Assembly (NCBI RefSeq): GCF_030499515.1
Contig: NZ_JASTWJ010000001.1
Location: 4,878,001 to 4,942,000 of the forward strand
DNA: 64,000 bases
Direction: 5' to 3'
DNA from: Streptomyces sp. DT2A-34
GTDB lineage: Bacteria; Actinomycetota; Actinomycetes; Streptomycetales; Streptomycetaceae
The number at the start of each line of letters is the position of its first letter. Within the stretch, counting starts at the first letter, position 1. The notes beneath the pieces are model-generated. The model was given only the letters and a program-made list of their open reading frames with translations, did no database searches and had not been told where the DNA came from. Both the position numbers and the translations under genes were made by a program. This document shows positions 40,668 to 50,229 of this stretch, in pieces.

Positions 40668-42614
40668 TCAGTTGCTGAAGTACAGGTACTTCCAGGACCC
40701 GTACGTCGTCGAGTTCACGCTGTCGCCGGACGAGCCGTTGACGTACACCGACCGCATCCGCGCCCGGATGCCCGACTCACCGGGCGCCTCCAGGGTCACG
40801 GCCGACTTCCCGTTCGTACCGAGCGGGAAGTACTGCGAGTCCGCCGAGTACCACGAGCCCTGGTAGTAGACCTGCAGGTCGAAGCGCTGCTGGCGGCCCG
40901 GGTAGTAGGTCATCGTCGTGGTGAGCAGCGGGTCGGTGCTCTTGCGGAACCAGTAGTACGTCCTCGTGCCGATCTTCGCCGTCTTGTAGTGCCTGGAGAC
41001 GGCGGTGGAGACCTTCACCTTGGCGTACGCGGTGACCTTCACCGTCTTCGGCTTGTACCGCGCGTCGCCCTTGAAGACGGCCGTGACGGCGGTGTCCCGG
41101 GTCATGTCCACCCAGGCGGCGATGTTGCCGTCGGAGTTGACCGTCCCGCTCCTGATCAGCTTCTTGGGCTTGTCCCCGCCGAACGGGTCGGCCCAGATCT
41201 CCACCGAGCGGTTCTTGTACGTCGTGCCGAGGTGCGCGGTGAACTTGACGTCGGTGCCGTAGCTGTACAGCTTGCCGTTGTTGTTCAGGCTGAGCGAGGT
41301 CGTGGCGCGGGAGACCTCGACGGTGTCGGAGGCGCTCGCCGCCGTGTGCTCGGCGTCGCCCGCGTACTTCACCGTGTACTTGACCTTGCCGCCGGCCGGC
41401 GGTGTGTCGGTGAAGGAGTAGGTGCCGTCCGCCTTGACCGTGACCGCGGGCAGCGCCTTGCCATTCGGGCTCTCCAGGTCGGTGCGGGTGACGGTCAGCC
41501 GGGTGCCGGCCGCGAACGGCACGTTCGCCGTGAGTTTGCCGGTGACCGTGAGCTGCTTGGCGCGGGTCGCGGACGCGGGCGCGTTGACCGTGAGGGTCGG
41601 CACGCTGAGCGCCGGGCCCGTGAACGCCTTCAGGGTGTACGTGTTGTCCGAGTTGCCGGCCAGGGCGAACACCCGGGAGGAGTCGGGGGCCCAGGTCACC
41701 TCGCCCATGCTGGAGGTCCCGGCGTCGAAGCGGCGTACCGGCGTGGCGGAGCCCGCCTTGTAGATGTTGACGTGGCGGTCGTAGGCCTGGGCGATCAGGC
41801 CGCCCGGCGAGACGTCGCCGTGCCAGCCGGTCTCCGTGAGGCCCGCGACCTCCGTGAAGGCGCCGTCGGCGTAGTTCAGCTTCCGGTAGCCGTTCCACAG
41901 CACCTGGGAGGCGCCGGGCATCAGGTCGATGTCCAGGGTCCAGCGATCGCTGTCCGTCTTGGCGACCACCTGCGGGGTGGCGCCGGAGACGTCGAGGAGG
42001 TTGATCGCGCCCGCGCGGTCGCCGCTGTCGTGGAAGGCGAGCAGACCGGGTGAGGACGGGTCCGCGTCGAGGATGCCCGCGTTGTAGTACGGGGCGACAC
42101 CCTCCGGGAGCTGTCCGAGGGTCACCGCGGCGGCCGCGTCGGGGGCGGCGGGGTCGATGACGCCCAGGTTGCCGTGGAAGCCGCTCTCGTCCGTCGTCCG
42201 GTACGAGAACCACAGTCGCCCGCCCGCGAAGGCGGCCTCACGCGGGTCGACGCCGGCGCCGAGGTCGTAGCGGGTCCTGACGTCCAGCGTGGCCGCGTCG
42301 ACGGCCACGATCTCGTGGGTCGTCGGCAGGACCGCGTACAGGGTGAGACCGTCGTCCGAGAGCGCGAGGTCGCTGGGGCGGCCGAAGCCGACGTTCACGT
42401 CGACCAGGGTGCCGCTGTAGTCGGTGGCCAGGATCCGTCCGTTGTCCTGGTCCGCCACGAAGACGCGCTGAAGCGCGCCGTCCGCGACCAGACCGACGGG
42501 CTGGGTGACGACGGCGGACGCGGCCGACGCCGGCCCCGCCGCCACGACGCTCAGCGCCGCCGAGCTGAAGAGGACCGCGAGCGCCGTCGCGGCCGAGGTG
42601 CTGCGCATGCGCAC
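40668..42614 (-). CDS. Secreted beta-propeller/Ig-like repeat protein
   Basis: 648 residues. A Sec signal (MRSTSAATALAVLFSSAALSVVAAGPASA) is followed by a YVTN/NHL-like propeller of about 300 residues (VFVADQDNGRILATD, LALSDDGLTLYAVL). An Ig-like repeat follows (LTVTGKLTANVPFAAGTRLTVTR ... VKYTVKYAGDAEH). The C-terminal region is Tyr/Lys-rich and ends SWKYLYFSN. No enzymatic residues are apparent; a cell-surface or matrix role is likely. GTG 42614 has GGGGG 9 nt upstream, and ATG 42608 is the alternative. The end is followed by a terminator. Confidence 0.75.
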   Translation of the reverse strand: MRMRSTSAATALAVLFSSAALSVVAAGPASAASAVVTQPVGLVADGALQRVFVADQDNGRILATDYSGTLVDVNVGFGRPSDLALSDDGLTLYAVLPTTHEIVAVDAATLDVRTRYDLGAGVDPREAAFAGGRLWFSYRTTDESGFHGNLGVIDPAAPDAAAAVTLGQLPEGVAPYYNAGILDADPSSPGLLAFHDSGDRAGAINLLDVSGATPQVVAKTDSDRWTLDIDLMPGASQVLWNGYRKLNYADGAFTEVAGLTETGWHGDVSPGGLIAQAYDRHVNIYKAGSATPVRRFDAGTSSMGEVTWAPDSSRVFALAGNSDNTYTLKAFTGPALSVPTLTVNAPASATRAKQLTVTGKLTANVPFAAGTRLTVTRTDLESPNGKALPAVTVKADGTYSFTDTPPAGGKVKYTVKYAGDAEHTAASASDTVEVSRATTSLSLNNNGKLYSYGTDVKFTAHLGTTYKNRSVEIWADPFGGDKPKKLIRSGTVNSDGNIAAWVDMTRDTAVTAVFKGDARYKPKTVKVTAYAKVKVSTAVSRHYKTAKIGTRTYYWFRKSTDPLLTTTMTYYPGRQQRFDLQVYYQGSWYSADSQYFPLGTNGKSAVTLEAPGESGIRARMRSVYVNGSSGDSVNSTTYGSWKYLYFSN

Positions 42615-42790
42615 AGTGATGAACCCCCACAAGGAATCCCGGGGTTGCCGGGAGATGAGAGCGCCGCGCGGCACCCGGACGCGGACCGCGGGAAGGCGGT
42701 GGCATGCGGGGCGCGGCTGCCAGGGGGCACTCTATGGCATGGCTGTGACAACCAGGGAGGGATATTCCGGCCCGGCCCTGCGAAGTCCGA

Positions 42791-43264
42791 CTAGCCGTAC
42801 ATCCGGCGCATCGCGAACTCGACCATCTGCTCCACGGCCTTCGCGTCGAAGACCATGCGGTGCTCGCCCTCCATGTCCAGGACGAAGCCGTAGCCGGTCG
42901 GCAGCAGGTCGATCACCTCGGCGCCGGTGATGACGAAGTACTTGGACTCCTTGCCCGCGTACCGCCGCAGCTCCTTGAGCGAGGTGAACATCGGGATCAC
43001 CGGCTGCTGGGTGTTGTGCAGGGCGAGGAAGCCGGGGTTGTCGCCGCGCGGGCAGTAGACCTTCGACGTGGCGAAGACCTGCTGGAAGTCCTCGGCGGAC
43101 ATCTGCCCGGTGGTGAAGGCCCGCACCGCGTCCGCGAGCGAGGGCGGGGACGGCTCGGGGTAGAGCGGGGGCTGCTGGCCGTACCCGCCGACGCCGCCGG
43201 CCATGGGCTGCTGCGGCGGGGCGTACCCCTGCTGTGCGCCGACGTTCTGGTCGTAGCCGTACAT
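42791..43264 (-). CDS. SseB-like N-terminal domain protein
   Basis: 157 residues. A Gly/Gln/Pro/Tyr-rich N-terminal tail (about 45 residues, MYGYDQNVGAQQGYAPPQQP) is followed by an SseB-type domain (SKVYCPRGDNPGFLALHNTQQPVIPMFTSLKELRRYAG, then DLLPTGYGFVLDMEGEHRMVFD). The family has unclear function and is often linked to secretion in other phyla. ATG 43264 gives the typical start, and the open frame beyond it lacks coding features. Divergent from the dioxygenase-like lipoprotein. Confidence 0.72.
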   Translation of the reverse strand: MYGYDQNVGAQQGYAPPQQPMAGGVGGYGQQPPLYPEPSPPSLADAVRAFTTGQMSAEDFQQVFATSKVYCPRGDNPGFLALHNTQQPVIPMFTSLKELRRYAGKESKYFVITGAEVIDLLPTGYGFVLDMEGEHRMVFDAKAVEQMVEFAMRRMYG

Positions 43265-43409
43265 GGGCGCAAGCGTACCGAGAGCGCGGGGACGGCGGGC
43301 CGGTACGGGGGACCAATACGGGAGGCCGGAACGGGGCCCTGGCAAACCGACAGCGACTCGACAGCGACTGGCCTGGTTTCCGACAGCTGCCCTTCATTAG
43401 CGTCAGACC

Positions 43410-44231
43410 ATGAGCCGACATCACGACGACGAGGTCCACGAGCACGACAGAGGACTCTCGTACGACCTTCCCGTCCTCGCCCGCCGCCGGATGATCCGGC
43501 TCATGGCGGGCGCGAGCCTGGTACCGCTGGTGGGCTGCACCTCCGAGGAGGAGACCTCGACGTCATCCTCGGCGCCCACCTCCGACTCCTCGTCCGCCGA
43601 GTGCGCCACCATTCCCGACGAGACCGCCGGCCCCTTCCCCGGCGACGGCTCGAACGGCGTGAACGTCCTGAAGGAGAGCGGTGTCGTCCGCAGCGACATC
43701 ACCAAGAGCTTCGGCGACTCCGCGGGCGGCACCGCCGAGGGCGTCCCCCTGACCGTCACCCTCACGGTCGTGGACGCCGCCTCCGGCTGCGGGACGCCGA
43801 AGAAGGGCGCCGCCGTCTATATCTGGCACTGCGACCGGGACGGCAACTACTCCCTCTACTCCGAGGGCGTCACCGACGAGAACTACCTGCGGGGCGTCCA
43901 GGAGACCGACGACAAGGGCCAGGTCACCTTCAAGAGCATCTTCCCGGGCTGCTACACGGGCCGCTGGCCGCACATCCACTTCGAGGTCTACGGCAGCCTG
44001 GCCGACGCCACGGCCGCGACCTCCATCACCAACACCTCACAGCTCGCGTTCCCGAAGGACGTCTGCGACACGGTGTACGCCACGGACGGCTACCGCCGGA
44101 GCGTGACGAACCTGAGCGAGCTGTCCCTGGAGACGGACGGCATTTTCAGCGACGGCTACGACCAGCAGATGGCCACCATGAAGGGGAGCCCGGCGGAGGG
44201 GTACACGGCGACGCTGACGGTTCCGGTGTGA
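43410..44231 (+). CDS. Lipid-anchored intradiol dioxygenase-like protein
   Basis: 273 residues. An arginine-rich n-region (ARRRMIRLMAGASLVPLVGC) ends in a lipobox with Cys43, so the protein is probably anchored outside, possibly by the Tat route. The intradiol domain keeps the four expected iron ligands: Tyr in WHCDRDGNYSLY, Tyr in FPGCYTGR and the His pair of HIHFEVY. Three extra Cys in the domain may form disulfides. TAGCGT (43398-43403) ends 6 nt before the ATG without a ribosome binding site, so translation is probably leaderless. Confidence 0.83.
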   Translation: MSRHHDDEVHEHDRGLSYDLPVLARRRMIRLMAGASLVPLVGCTSEEETSTSSSAPTSDSSSAECATIPDETAGPFPGDGSNGVNVLKESGVVRSDITKSFGDSAGGTAEGVPLTVTLTVVDAASGCGTPKKGAAVYIWHCDRDGNYSLYSEGVTDENYLRGVQETDDKGQVTFKSIFPGCYTGRWPHIHFEVYGSLADATAATSITNTSQLAFPKDVCDTVYATDGYRRSVTNLSELSLETDGIFSDGYDQQMATMKGSPAEGYTATLTVPV

Positions 44232-44266
44232 CCTGTCACAGATTGCGGATCGGGGTTGCGTCTTAT

Positions 44267-44303
44267 TACTGGCGGGTAGCATCATCGTAGCTACTTGTTG
44301 GTA
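44267..44303. promoter_or_regulatory. Two TAC-N6-GTA sites upstream of the acyl-CoA dehydrogenase
   Basis: TACTGGCGGGTA (44267-44278) and TACTTGTTGGTA (44292-44303) are imperfect inverted repeats of the same form, 25 bp apart. They sit 63-99 bp before the start codon. Similar sites are bound by TetR-type fatty acid regulators in actinobacteria; assignment here is by analogy. Confidence 0.4.
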
Positions 44304-44365
44304 CGTGAACTAGCGCGAGGATGCACACCCAGTGCCTCGCCGATCTCTCTAACGGAGCCGTCGCC

Positions 44366-46207
44366 ATGGGGCACTACAAGTCGAATCTCCGCGACATCGA
44401 GTTCAATCTCTTCGAAGTACTCGGGCGCGACAAGCTGTACGGCACCGGCCCGTTCGAGGAGATGGACACCGAGACCGCGAAGAGCATCCTCGAGGAGCTC
44501 ACCCGCCTCGCCGAGAACGAACTGGCGGAGTCCTTCGCCGACGCCGACCGCAACCCGCCGGTCTTCGACCCCGAGACGAACACCGCGCCGGTCCCGGCGT
44601 CCTTCAAGAAGAGCTACAAGGCCTTCATGGACTCCGAGTACTGGCGTCTCGGCCTGCCCGAGGCGATCGGCGGCACGACGGCACCCCCGTCGCTGATCTG
44701 GTCGTACGCGGAGCTGATCCTCGGCGCGAACCCGGCCGTGTGGATGTACTCCTCCGGCCCGGCGTTCGCCGGGATCCTCTACGACGAGGGCAACGAGGTC
44801 CAGAAGAAGATCGCGCAGATCGCCGTCGAGAAGACCTGGGGCTCCACCATGGTCCTCACCGAGCCGGACGCCGGCTCGGACGTGGGCGCCGGCCGCACCA
44901 AGGCGATCCAGCAGGAGGACGGCTCCTGGCACATCGAGGGCGTGAAGCGCTTCATCACCTCCGGTGAGCACGACATGGAGGAGAACATCCTTCACTACGT
45001 GCTCGCGCGGCCGGAAGGTGCCGGTCCGGGCACCAAGGGCCTGTCCCTCTTCCTCGTCCCGAAGTACCTCTTCGACTTCGAGACCGGTGAGCTGGGCGAG
45101 CGCAACGGCGTCTACGCCACGAACGTCGAGCACAAGATGGGCCTGAAGGCCTCCAACACCTGCGAGATGACCTTCGGCGACCAGCACCCCGCGAAGGGCT
45201 GGCTGATCGGCGACAAGCACGACGGCATCCGCCAGATGTTCCGCATCATCGAGTTCGCCCGCATGATGGTCGGCACGAAGGCGATCTCCACGCTGTCGAC
45301 GGGCTACCTGAACGCGCTGGAGTACGCCAAGGAGCGCGTCCAGGGTCCGGACCTCGCGAACTTCATGGACAAGACCGCGCCCAAGGTCACCATCACCCAC
45401 CACCCGGACGTGCGCCGCTCGCTGATGACGCAGAAGGCGTACGCGGAGGGCATGCGTGCCCTGGTGCTGTACACGGCCTCGATCCAGGACGCGATCGCGG
45501 TCAAGGAGGCGGCCGGCGAGGACGCCAAGGCCGAGCACGCGCTCAACGACCTGCTCCTGCCGATCGTCAAGGGCTACGGCTCCGAGAAGGGCTACGAGCA
45601 GCTCGCCCAGTCGCTGCAGACCTTCGGCGGCTCCGGCTTCCTGCAGGAGTACCCGATCGAGCAGTACATCCGCGACGCCAAGATCGACACCCTGTACGAG
45701 GGCACCACCGCGATCCAGGGCCAGGACTTCTTCTTCCGGAAGATCGTCCGCAACCAGGGCGCCGCGCTGAACTCGCTCGCCGAGGACATCAAGAAGTTCC
45801 TGGCGCTCGGCGAGGGCGGCGAGGAACTGGCCGGCGCCCGCGAGCACCTCGCGAAGGCGGCCGTCGAGCTGGAGGCGATCGTCGGCCTGATGCTGACCGA
45901 CCTCGCGGCCACCGAGCAGGACGTCAAGAACATCTACAAGGTGGGCCTGAACACCACCCGCCTGCTGCTGGCCACCGGTGACGTCGTCGTCGGCTACCTG
46001 CTCCTCAAGGGCGCCGCGATCGCCGCCGAGAAGCTGGAGACGGCCTCCGCCAAGGCTGTGTCTTCTAAAGATGTGGCCTTCTACACGGGCAAGATCGCGG
46101 CGGCGAAGTTCTTCGCGGCCAACGTCCTGCCGGGTGTCACCGGTGCGCGCAAGCTCGCCGAGGGCATCGACCTGGAGCTGATGGAGCTGGACGAGGCGGC
46201 GTTCTAG
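44366..46207 (+). CDS. Acyl-CoA dehydrogenase (long, four-domain type)
   Basis: 613 residues, longer than short-chain enzymes and typical of the DUF1974/FadE5-like group with an extra C-terminal helical domain. FAD and substrate motifs are [32 protein letters not shown] and the catalytic base in [20 protein letters not shown]. The family carries out the first oxidation of fatty acid beta-oxidation. ATG 44366 has GGAG at about 8-nt spacing; an upstream frame to 44321 is not coding-like. Two TAC-N6-GTA sites lie in its leader. A strong terminator follows. Confidence 0.9.
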   Translation: MGHYKSNLRDIEFNLFEVLGRDKLYGTGPFEEMDTETAKSILEELTRLAENELAESFADADRNPPVFDPETNTAPVPASFKKSYKAFMDSEYWRLGLPEAIGGTTAPPSLIWSYAELILGANPAVWMYSSGPAFAGILYDEGNEVQKKIAQIAVEKTWGSTMVLTEPDAGSDVGAGRTKAIQQEDGSWHIEGVKRFITSGEHDMEENILHYVLARPEGAGPGTKGLSLFLVPKYLFDFETGELGERNGVYATNVEHKMGLKASNTCEMTFGDQHPAKGWLIGDKHDGIRQMFRIIEFARMMVGTKAISTLSTGYLNALEYAKERVQGPDLANFMDKTAPKVTITHHPDVRRSLMTQKAYAEGMRALVLYTASIQDAIAVKEAAGEDAKAEHALNDLLLPIVKGYGSEKGYEQLAQSLQTFGGSGFLQEYPIEQYIRDAKIDTLYEGTTAIQGQDFFFRKIVRNQGAALNSLAEDIKKFLALGEGGEELAGAREHLAKAAVELEAIVGLMLTDLAATEQDVKNIYKVGLNTTRLLLATGDVVVGYLLLKGAAIAAEKLETASAKAVSSKDVAFYTGKIAAAKFFAANVLPGVTGARKLAEGIDLELMELDEAAF

Positions 46208-46261
46208 TCAGCTCGTTCCAGTCAACTCGGTTCCAAGCGGCAGAAACCCACATCGCCCTTG

Positions 46262-46298
46262 CGAGGGCCCGCTCCCCATCACCGGGAGCGGGCCCTCG
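46262..46298 (+). terminator. Strong terminator after the acyl-CoA dehydrogenase
   Basis: CGAGGGCCCGCTCCC pairs perfectly over 15 bp with GGGAGCGGGCCCTCG around a 7-nt loop. Confidence 0.9.
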
Positions 46299-46319
46299 TA
46301 CGTCGTTAAGGTGAACCCC

Positions 46320-47618
46320 ATGAGCGAACCCCCCCGCTTCGACCGCGGCCACACCGACGACCTCATGTCCTTCCTCGCGGCAAGCCCGTCGCCGTACCAC
46401 GCCGTGGCGAACACCGCCGAGCGGCTGGAAAAGGCCGGTTTCCGACAGGTCGGGGAGACGGACGCCTGGGACGGGACGAGCGGCGGCAAGTACGTGCTGC
46501 GCGGTGGCGCGATCGTGGCCTGGTACGTCCCCGAGGGCGCGGCGCCCCACACGCCGTTCCGGATCGTCGGCGCGCACACGGACTCCCCCAACCTGCGGGT
46601 GAAGCCGCTGCCGGACACCGGGGCGCACGGCTGGCGGCAGGTGGCCGTGGAGATCTACGGCGGACCGCTGCTCAACTCCTGGCTCGACCGCGACCTGGGC
46701 CTGGCGGGCCGGCTGACGCTGCGGGACGGCACGACGCGACTGGTGAACGTGGACCGTCCGCTGCTGCGTGTCCCCCAACTCGCCATCCACTTGGACCGTG
46801 CCGTGTCGGCGGAGGGGCTCAAGCTCGACAAGCAGCGGCATCTGCAGCCCATCTGGGGCCTGGGCAACGACGTGCGGGACGGCGACCTGATCGCCTTCCT
46901 GGAGGAGACGGCCGGGCTGGCGGCGGGCGAGGTCACCGGCTGGGACCTGATGGTGCACTCCGTGGAGCCGCCGGCGTACCTCGGCCGGGACAAGGAACTG
47001 GTCGCCGGCCCGCGCATGGACAACCTGCTGTCCGTGCACGCGGGCGCGGCGGCACTGACCGCGGTGGCCGGCTCGGGCGCCGGACTGCCGTACATCCCGG
47101 TGCTGGCCGCCTTCGACCACGAGGAGAACGGCTCGCAGAGCGACACCGGCGCCGACGGTCCGCTGCTGGGCGGCATCCTGGAGCGTTCGGTGTTCGCGCG
47201 CGGGGGGGCGTACGAGGACAAGGCACGTGCCTTCGCGGCCACGGTCTGCCTCTCCTCCGACACGGGCCACGCGGTCCACCCCAACTACGCCGAGCGCCAC
47301 GACCCGACGCACCACCCGCGCGTCAACGGCGGGCCGATCCTGAAGGTCAACGTCAACAACCGCTACGCCACCGACGGTTCGGGCCGCGCGGTGTGGGCCG
47401 CCGCCTGCGAGAAGGCCGACGTGCCCTTCCAGTCCTTCGTCTCCAACAACTCCATGCCCTGCGGCACGACGATCGGCCCGATCACCGCGGCCCGGCACGG
47501 CATCAAGACGGTCGACATCGGCGTGGCGATCCTCTCGATGCACAGCGCGCGGGAGTTGTGCGGCGCGGACGACCCGCACCTGCTGGCGAACTCGTTGGTG
47601 GCGTTCTTGGAGGGGTAG
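46320..47618 (+). CDS. M18-family aminopeptidase
   Basis: 432 residues. The zinc ligands of M18 peptidases are visible: GAHTDSPNLRVKP (His, Asp region), AGPRMDNLLS (bridging Asp), AFDHEENGSQSDTGADG (catalytic Glu-Glu), LSSDTGHAVHPNY (Asp) and the C-terminal His in ILSMHSARELCG. It removes N-terminal, often acidic, residues from peptides in the cytoplasm. ATG 46320 follows AAGGTGA; GTG 46311 is possible. It stands alone between a terminator and a small membrane protein gene. Confidence 0.9.
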   Translation: MSEPPRFDRGHTDDLMSFLAASPSPYHAVANTAERLEKAGFRQVGETDAWDGTSGGKYVLRGGAIVAWYVPEGAAPHTPFRIVGAHTDSPNLRVKPLPDTGAHGWRQVAVEIYGGPLLNSWLDRDLGLAGRLTLRDGTTRLVNVDRPLLRVPQLAIHLDRAVSAEGLKLDKQRHLQPIWGLGNDVRDGDLIAFLEETAGLAAGEVTGWDLMVHSVEPPAYLGRDKELVAGPRMDNLLSVHAGAAALTAVAGSGAGLPYIPVLAAFDHEENGSQSDTGADGPLLGGILERSVFARGGAYEDKARAFAATVCLSSDTGHAVHPNYAERHDPTHHPRVNGGPILKVNVNNRYATDGSGRAVWAAACEKADVPFQSFVSNNSMPCGTTIGPITAARHGIKTVDIGVAILSMHSARELCGADDPHLLANSLVAFLEG

Positions 47619-47678
47619 CCCCGCGGGGCCGGGGTACCCGCCTCTGACCGGAACCACCGGACAGGGAGGCGACAACTC

Positions 47679-47930
47679 ATGGGCCTCGGCGGGTGCATCA
47701 TCCTCATCGCCGTGGGAGCCATCCTCACGTTCGCGACCGACTGGGACATGCAGGGTGTCAATCTCGACCTCGTCGGCATCATCCTGATGATCGTCGGACT
47801 GATCGGAACCACGACGTTCAGCAGCATCGCCAGGCGCCGACGCGTGGTGGTCCCGCCGTCGACGCCGGTCGTCGACGAGACCGGACACCACCACAGGCGG
47901 GACGGCTACAGCGACGGTTACGGCGTCTGA
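47679..47930 (+). CDS. Small membrane protein of the DUF6458 type
   Basis: 83 residues: two closely spaced helices (MGLGGCIILIAVGAILTFAT and LVGIILMIVGLIGTTTF). They are separated by DWDMQGVNLD and followed by a basic, then His/Asp/Tyr-rich tail. This is the compact actinobacterial family usually annotated DUF6458, function unknown. AGGGAGG lies 10 nt before the ATG. Its last 13 bp overlap the convergent thioredoxin/NHL gene. Confidence 0.82.
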   Translation: MGLGGCIILIAVGAILTFATDWDMQGVNLDLVGIILMIVGLIGTTTFSSIARRRRVVVPPSTPVVDETGHHHRRDGYSDGYGV

Positions 47931-49762
47931 GCGTCCATCCCCGCGAGCACCAACGGCAGGCGGGGCGTGCCGGTCCGCGTGAGGCGGACCGGCACGCCCC
48001 AGTCCTGCTGGTGGACATGGCAGGCCGGGTACTCGTTCGAAGGGTCGTCGTCGCATGACGCCGCCATGGCGGAGACGTGCCGGACGCCTTCGGGGACCGC
48101 CGGGTTGATCTCCAGCGTGCGGGCGAGGTCCGTGTCCGCGCCCTCACCGGCGAGCAGCAGCTCGGGCGGGGTGGAGGAGACCAGGAGGCGAGTCGAGGGA
48201 CCGTACCGGGTGTCGAGCTTCTGGCCCGCCGGGGCCTGGAAGATCACGTCCAACTGCAGCTTGCCGGGGGCGACTTCGGTGGCGGCGCGCTGCGTGCGGT
48301 GGGCGACCGCCTCGACGCGTACGGCCTCCTCCGGCAGGCGCAGCCGGGTCAGCCGGTGCCGGGCCGACTCCACGACCACGATGTCGTCGCCGACCAGGAC
48401 CGCGTCCGACGGCTCCCGCAGATCCGTGGCCAGGGTGGTGACCTCGCCGGTCGCGGGGTCGTAGCGGCGCAGGGCGTGGTTGTAGGTGTCGCTGACCGCC
48501 ACCGAGCCGTCGGGGAGGGCGGTGACGCCCAACGGGTGCTGCAGCAGGGCCTGTTCGGCGGCGCCGTCGCGGTGGCCGAAGTCGAAGAGGCCGGTGCCTA
48601 CGGCGGTGTGGACGGTGCCGTCGCGGTCCACCCAGCGCAGGGCGGACGTCTCGGAGTCGGCCAGCCACAGCCGCTCCCCGTCGAGGGAGACGGCGAGGCC
48701 GGACGGCTGGGCGAACCAGGCCTCGGCTGCCGGGCCGTCGACGAGGCCCTCGTTGGTGGTGCCGGCGGTGACGGCCACCGTGCCGTCGGCCGGGTCGTAC
48801 GCCCAGAGCTGGTGGACGCCGGCCATGGCGACCCAGAGCCGGTCGTTCCACCAGGCCACGTCCCACGGTGAGGAGAGTTTGACGTCCCTCCCTGGGCCCG
48901 AGGTGGCCTCTCCCTGCATCCACTGCCAACCCGTCCCCGCAAGAGTCGTGGTCCGGCCCGTCCCGGGATCGAAGCGCCGGATCAGATGGTTCACCGTGTC
49001 GGCGATCGCCACCGTCCCGTCCGGCAGGAGGTCGAGCCCCTGCGGCTCCTGGAACCGCGCTCGGTCCGGGGAGCCGTCCGTGGCACCACGACTGCCCTGA
49101 CCGATCCGCCGTACGACCGTCTCCCCGTCCTCTGCCAACTCCACCAACTGGTGCCGGGTCGTGTCGCTGACCAAGAAGTTCCCGGAGGGCAGACGCAGCG
49201 CCTTGCCCGGGAAGCGCAGCACCGTCGGCTCCGGCTCCGGTGCCACATACGGCCCGTCACCGCGGCGCAGGGTGCCCTTCGCCTCGTGCTCGGTCTCCAG
49301 CTCCGTCACCAGCCGCTCGATGGCGTGCACATGGCCCTCACCGGCGTGCTGCGCGACGACGTACCCCTCCGGGTCGATCACGACGAGCGTCGGCCAGGCC
49401 CGCACCGCGTACTGCTTCCAGGTGGCGAGCTCGGGGTCGTCGAGGACCGGATGCTCGACGCCGTACCGCTCCACGGCGTCGACGACCGCCCGGTGGTCGG
49501 CCTCGTGCGCGAACTTCGGCGAGTGCACCCCGATGACCACCACGGTGTCCCGGTGCTTCTCCTCCAGCTCTCTGAGCTCGTCCAGGACATGCAGGCAGTT
49601 GATGCAGCAGAACGTCCAGAAGTCCAGGATCACTATGCGTCCCCGCAGGTCGGCGAGGCCGTACGGGCGGCCGCCCGTGTTCAGCCAGCCGCCCTTGCCG
49701 ATCAGCTCGGGGGCGCGGACGCGGACGCGACGGGGGGTCGGGGCCGGGGATGACTCGGTCAT
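47918..49762 (-). CDS. Thioredoxin-like/NHL-repeat protein (NHLRC2-like)
   Basis: 614 residues. An N-terminal thioredoxin-fold domain carries CINC at residues 53-56 (FWTFCCINCLHVLDEL). It is followed by an NHL six-bladed propeller (RFQEPQGLDLLPDGTVAIADTVNHLIRRFD, LSSPWDVAWWNDRLWVAMAG, LQHPLGVTALPDGSVAVSDTYNHALRRYD). A C-terminal beta domain contains two Cys (ASCDDDPSNEYPACHVHQQDW). The architecture matches NHLRC2-type proteins, implicated in redox protection. No signal peptide is seen, so it should be cytoplasmic. Confidence 0.88.
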   Translation of the reverse strand: MTESSPAPTPRRVRVRAPELIGKGGWLNTGGRPYGLADLRGRIVILDFWTFCCINCLHVLDELRELEEKHRDTVVVIGVHSPKFAHEADHRAVVDAVERYGVEHPVLDDPELATWKQYAVRAWPTLVVIDPEGYVVAQHAGEGHVHAIERLVTELETEHEAKGTLRRGDGPYVAPEPEPTVLRFPGKALRLPSGNFLVSDTTRHQLVELAEDGETVVRRIGQGSRGATDGSPDRARFQEPQGLDLLPDGTVAIADTVNHLIRRFDPGTGRTTTLAGTGWQWMQGEATSGPGRDVKLSSPWDVAWWNDRLWVAMAGVHQLWAYDPADGTVAVTAGTTNEGLVDGPAAEAWFAQPSGLAVSLDGERLWLADSETSALRWVDRDGTVHTAVGTGLFDFGHRDGAAEQALLQHPLGVTALPDGSVAVSDTYNHALRRYDPATGEVTTLATDLREPSDAVLVGDDIVVVESARHRLTRLRLPEEAVRVEAVAHRTQRAATEVAPGKLQLDVIFQAPAGQKLDTRYGPSTRLLVSSTPPELLLAGEGADTDLARTLEINPAVPEGVRHVSAMAASCDDDPSNEYPACHVHQQDWGVPVRLTRTGTPRLPLVLAGMDAQTP

Positions 49763-49791
49763 GGATCAAGCGTGCCACCCGGCACTGACAG

Positions 49792-50178
49792 TCACCTCAG
49801 CGCGTGCCCCGTGGTGGCGTCCACGTGGTCCGGTACGTCGTCGTGGCGGTCGCCGACGGTGAGGGTGCCGGTGGGTTCCAGGACCAGGATCGCGGAGGGC
49901 GTCGGGGCGTACGGCTTGTGCTCGGTGCCGCGGGGGACGGTGAAGACGGAGCCCTTGGGGAGGACGACCGTGCGCTCGCCCGCCGGTTCCCGCAGGGAGA
50001 TGTGCAGTTCGCCGCCGAGGACCAGGAAGAACTCGTCGGTGTGGTCGTGGACGTGCCAGACGTGCTCGCCGTCGACCTTGGCCACGCGGACGTCGTAGTC
50101 GTTGACGGCCGTCACGATGCGAGGGCTCCAGGTCGCCGTGAAGGAGGCGAGGGCGTCGTCGAGGGATATGGGTTCCAT
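49792..50178 (-). CDS. Single-domain cupin protein
   Basis: 128 residues. The cupin metal motifs are HVWHVHDHTDEFFLVLGGELHI (His-His-Glu) and PRGTEHKPYAP (His). This is a typical small cupin isomerase/dioxygenase or sugar-binding fold; the substrate is unknown. ATG 50178 is chosen for the natural start MEPISLDDAL; an extension to 50229 would overlap the promoter. It is divergent from the GlxA-type regulator, 51 bp between starts, and may be regulated by it. Confidence 0.8.
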   Translation of the reverse strand: MEPISLDDALASFTATWSPRIVTAVNDYDVRVAKVDGEHVWHVHDHTDEFFLVLGGELHISLREPAGERTVVLPKGSVFTVPRGTEHKPYAPTPSAILVLEPTGTLTVGDRHDDVPDHVDATTGHALR

Positions 50179-50229
50179 GCGCTCATCGTGCGGGTGACTG
50201 CGCAGCCGTACGAGTGCTAGGAATCGCAT

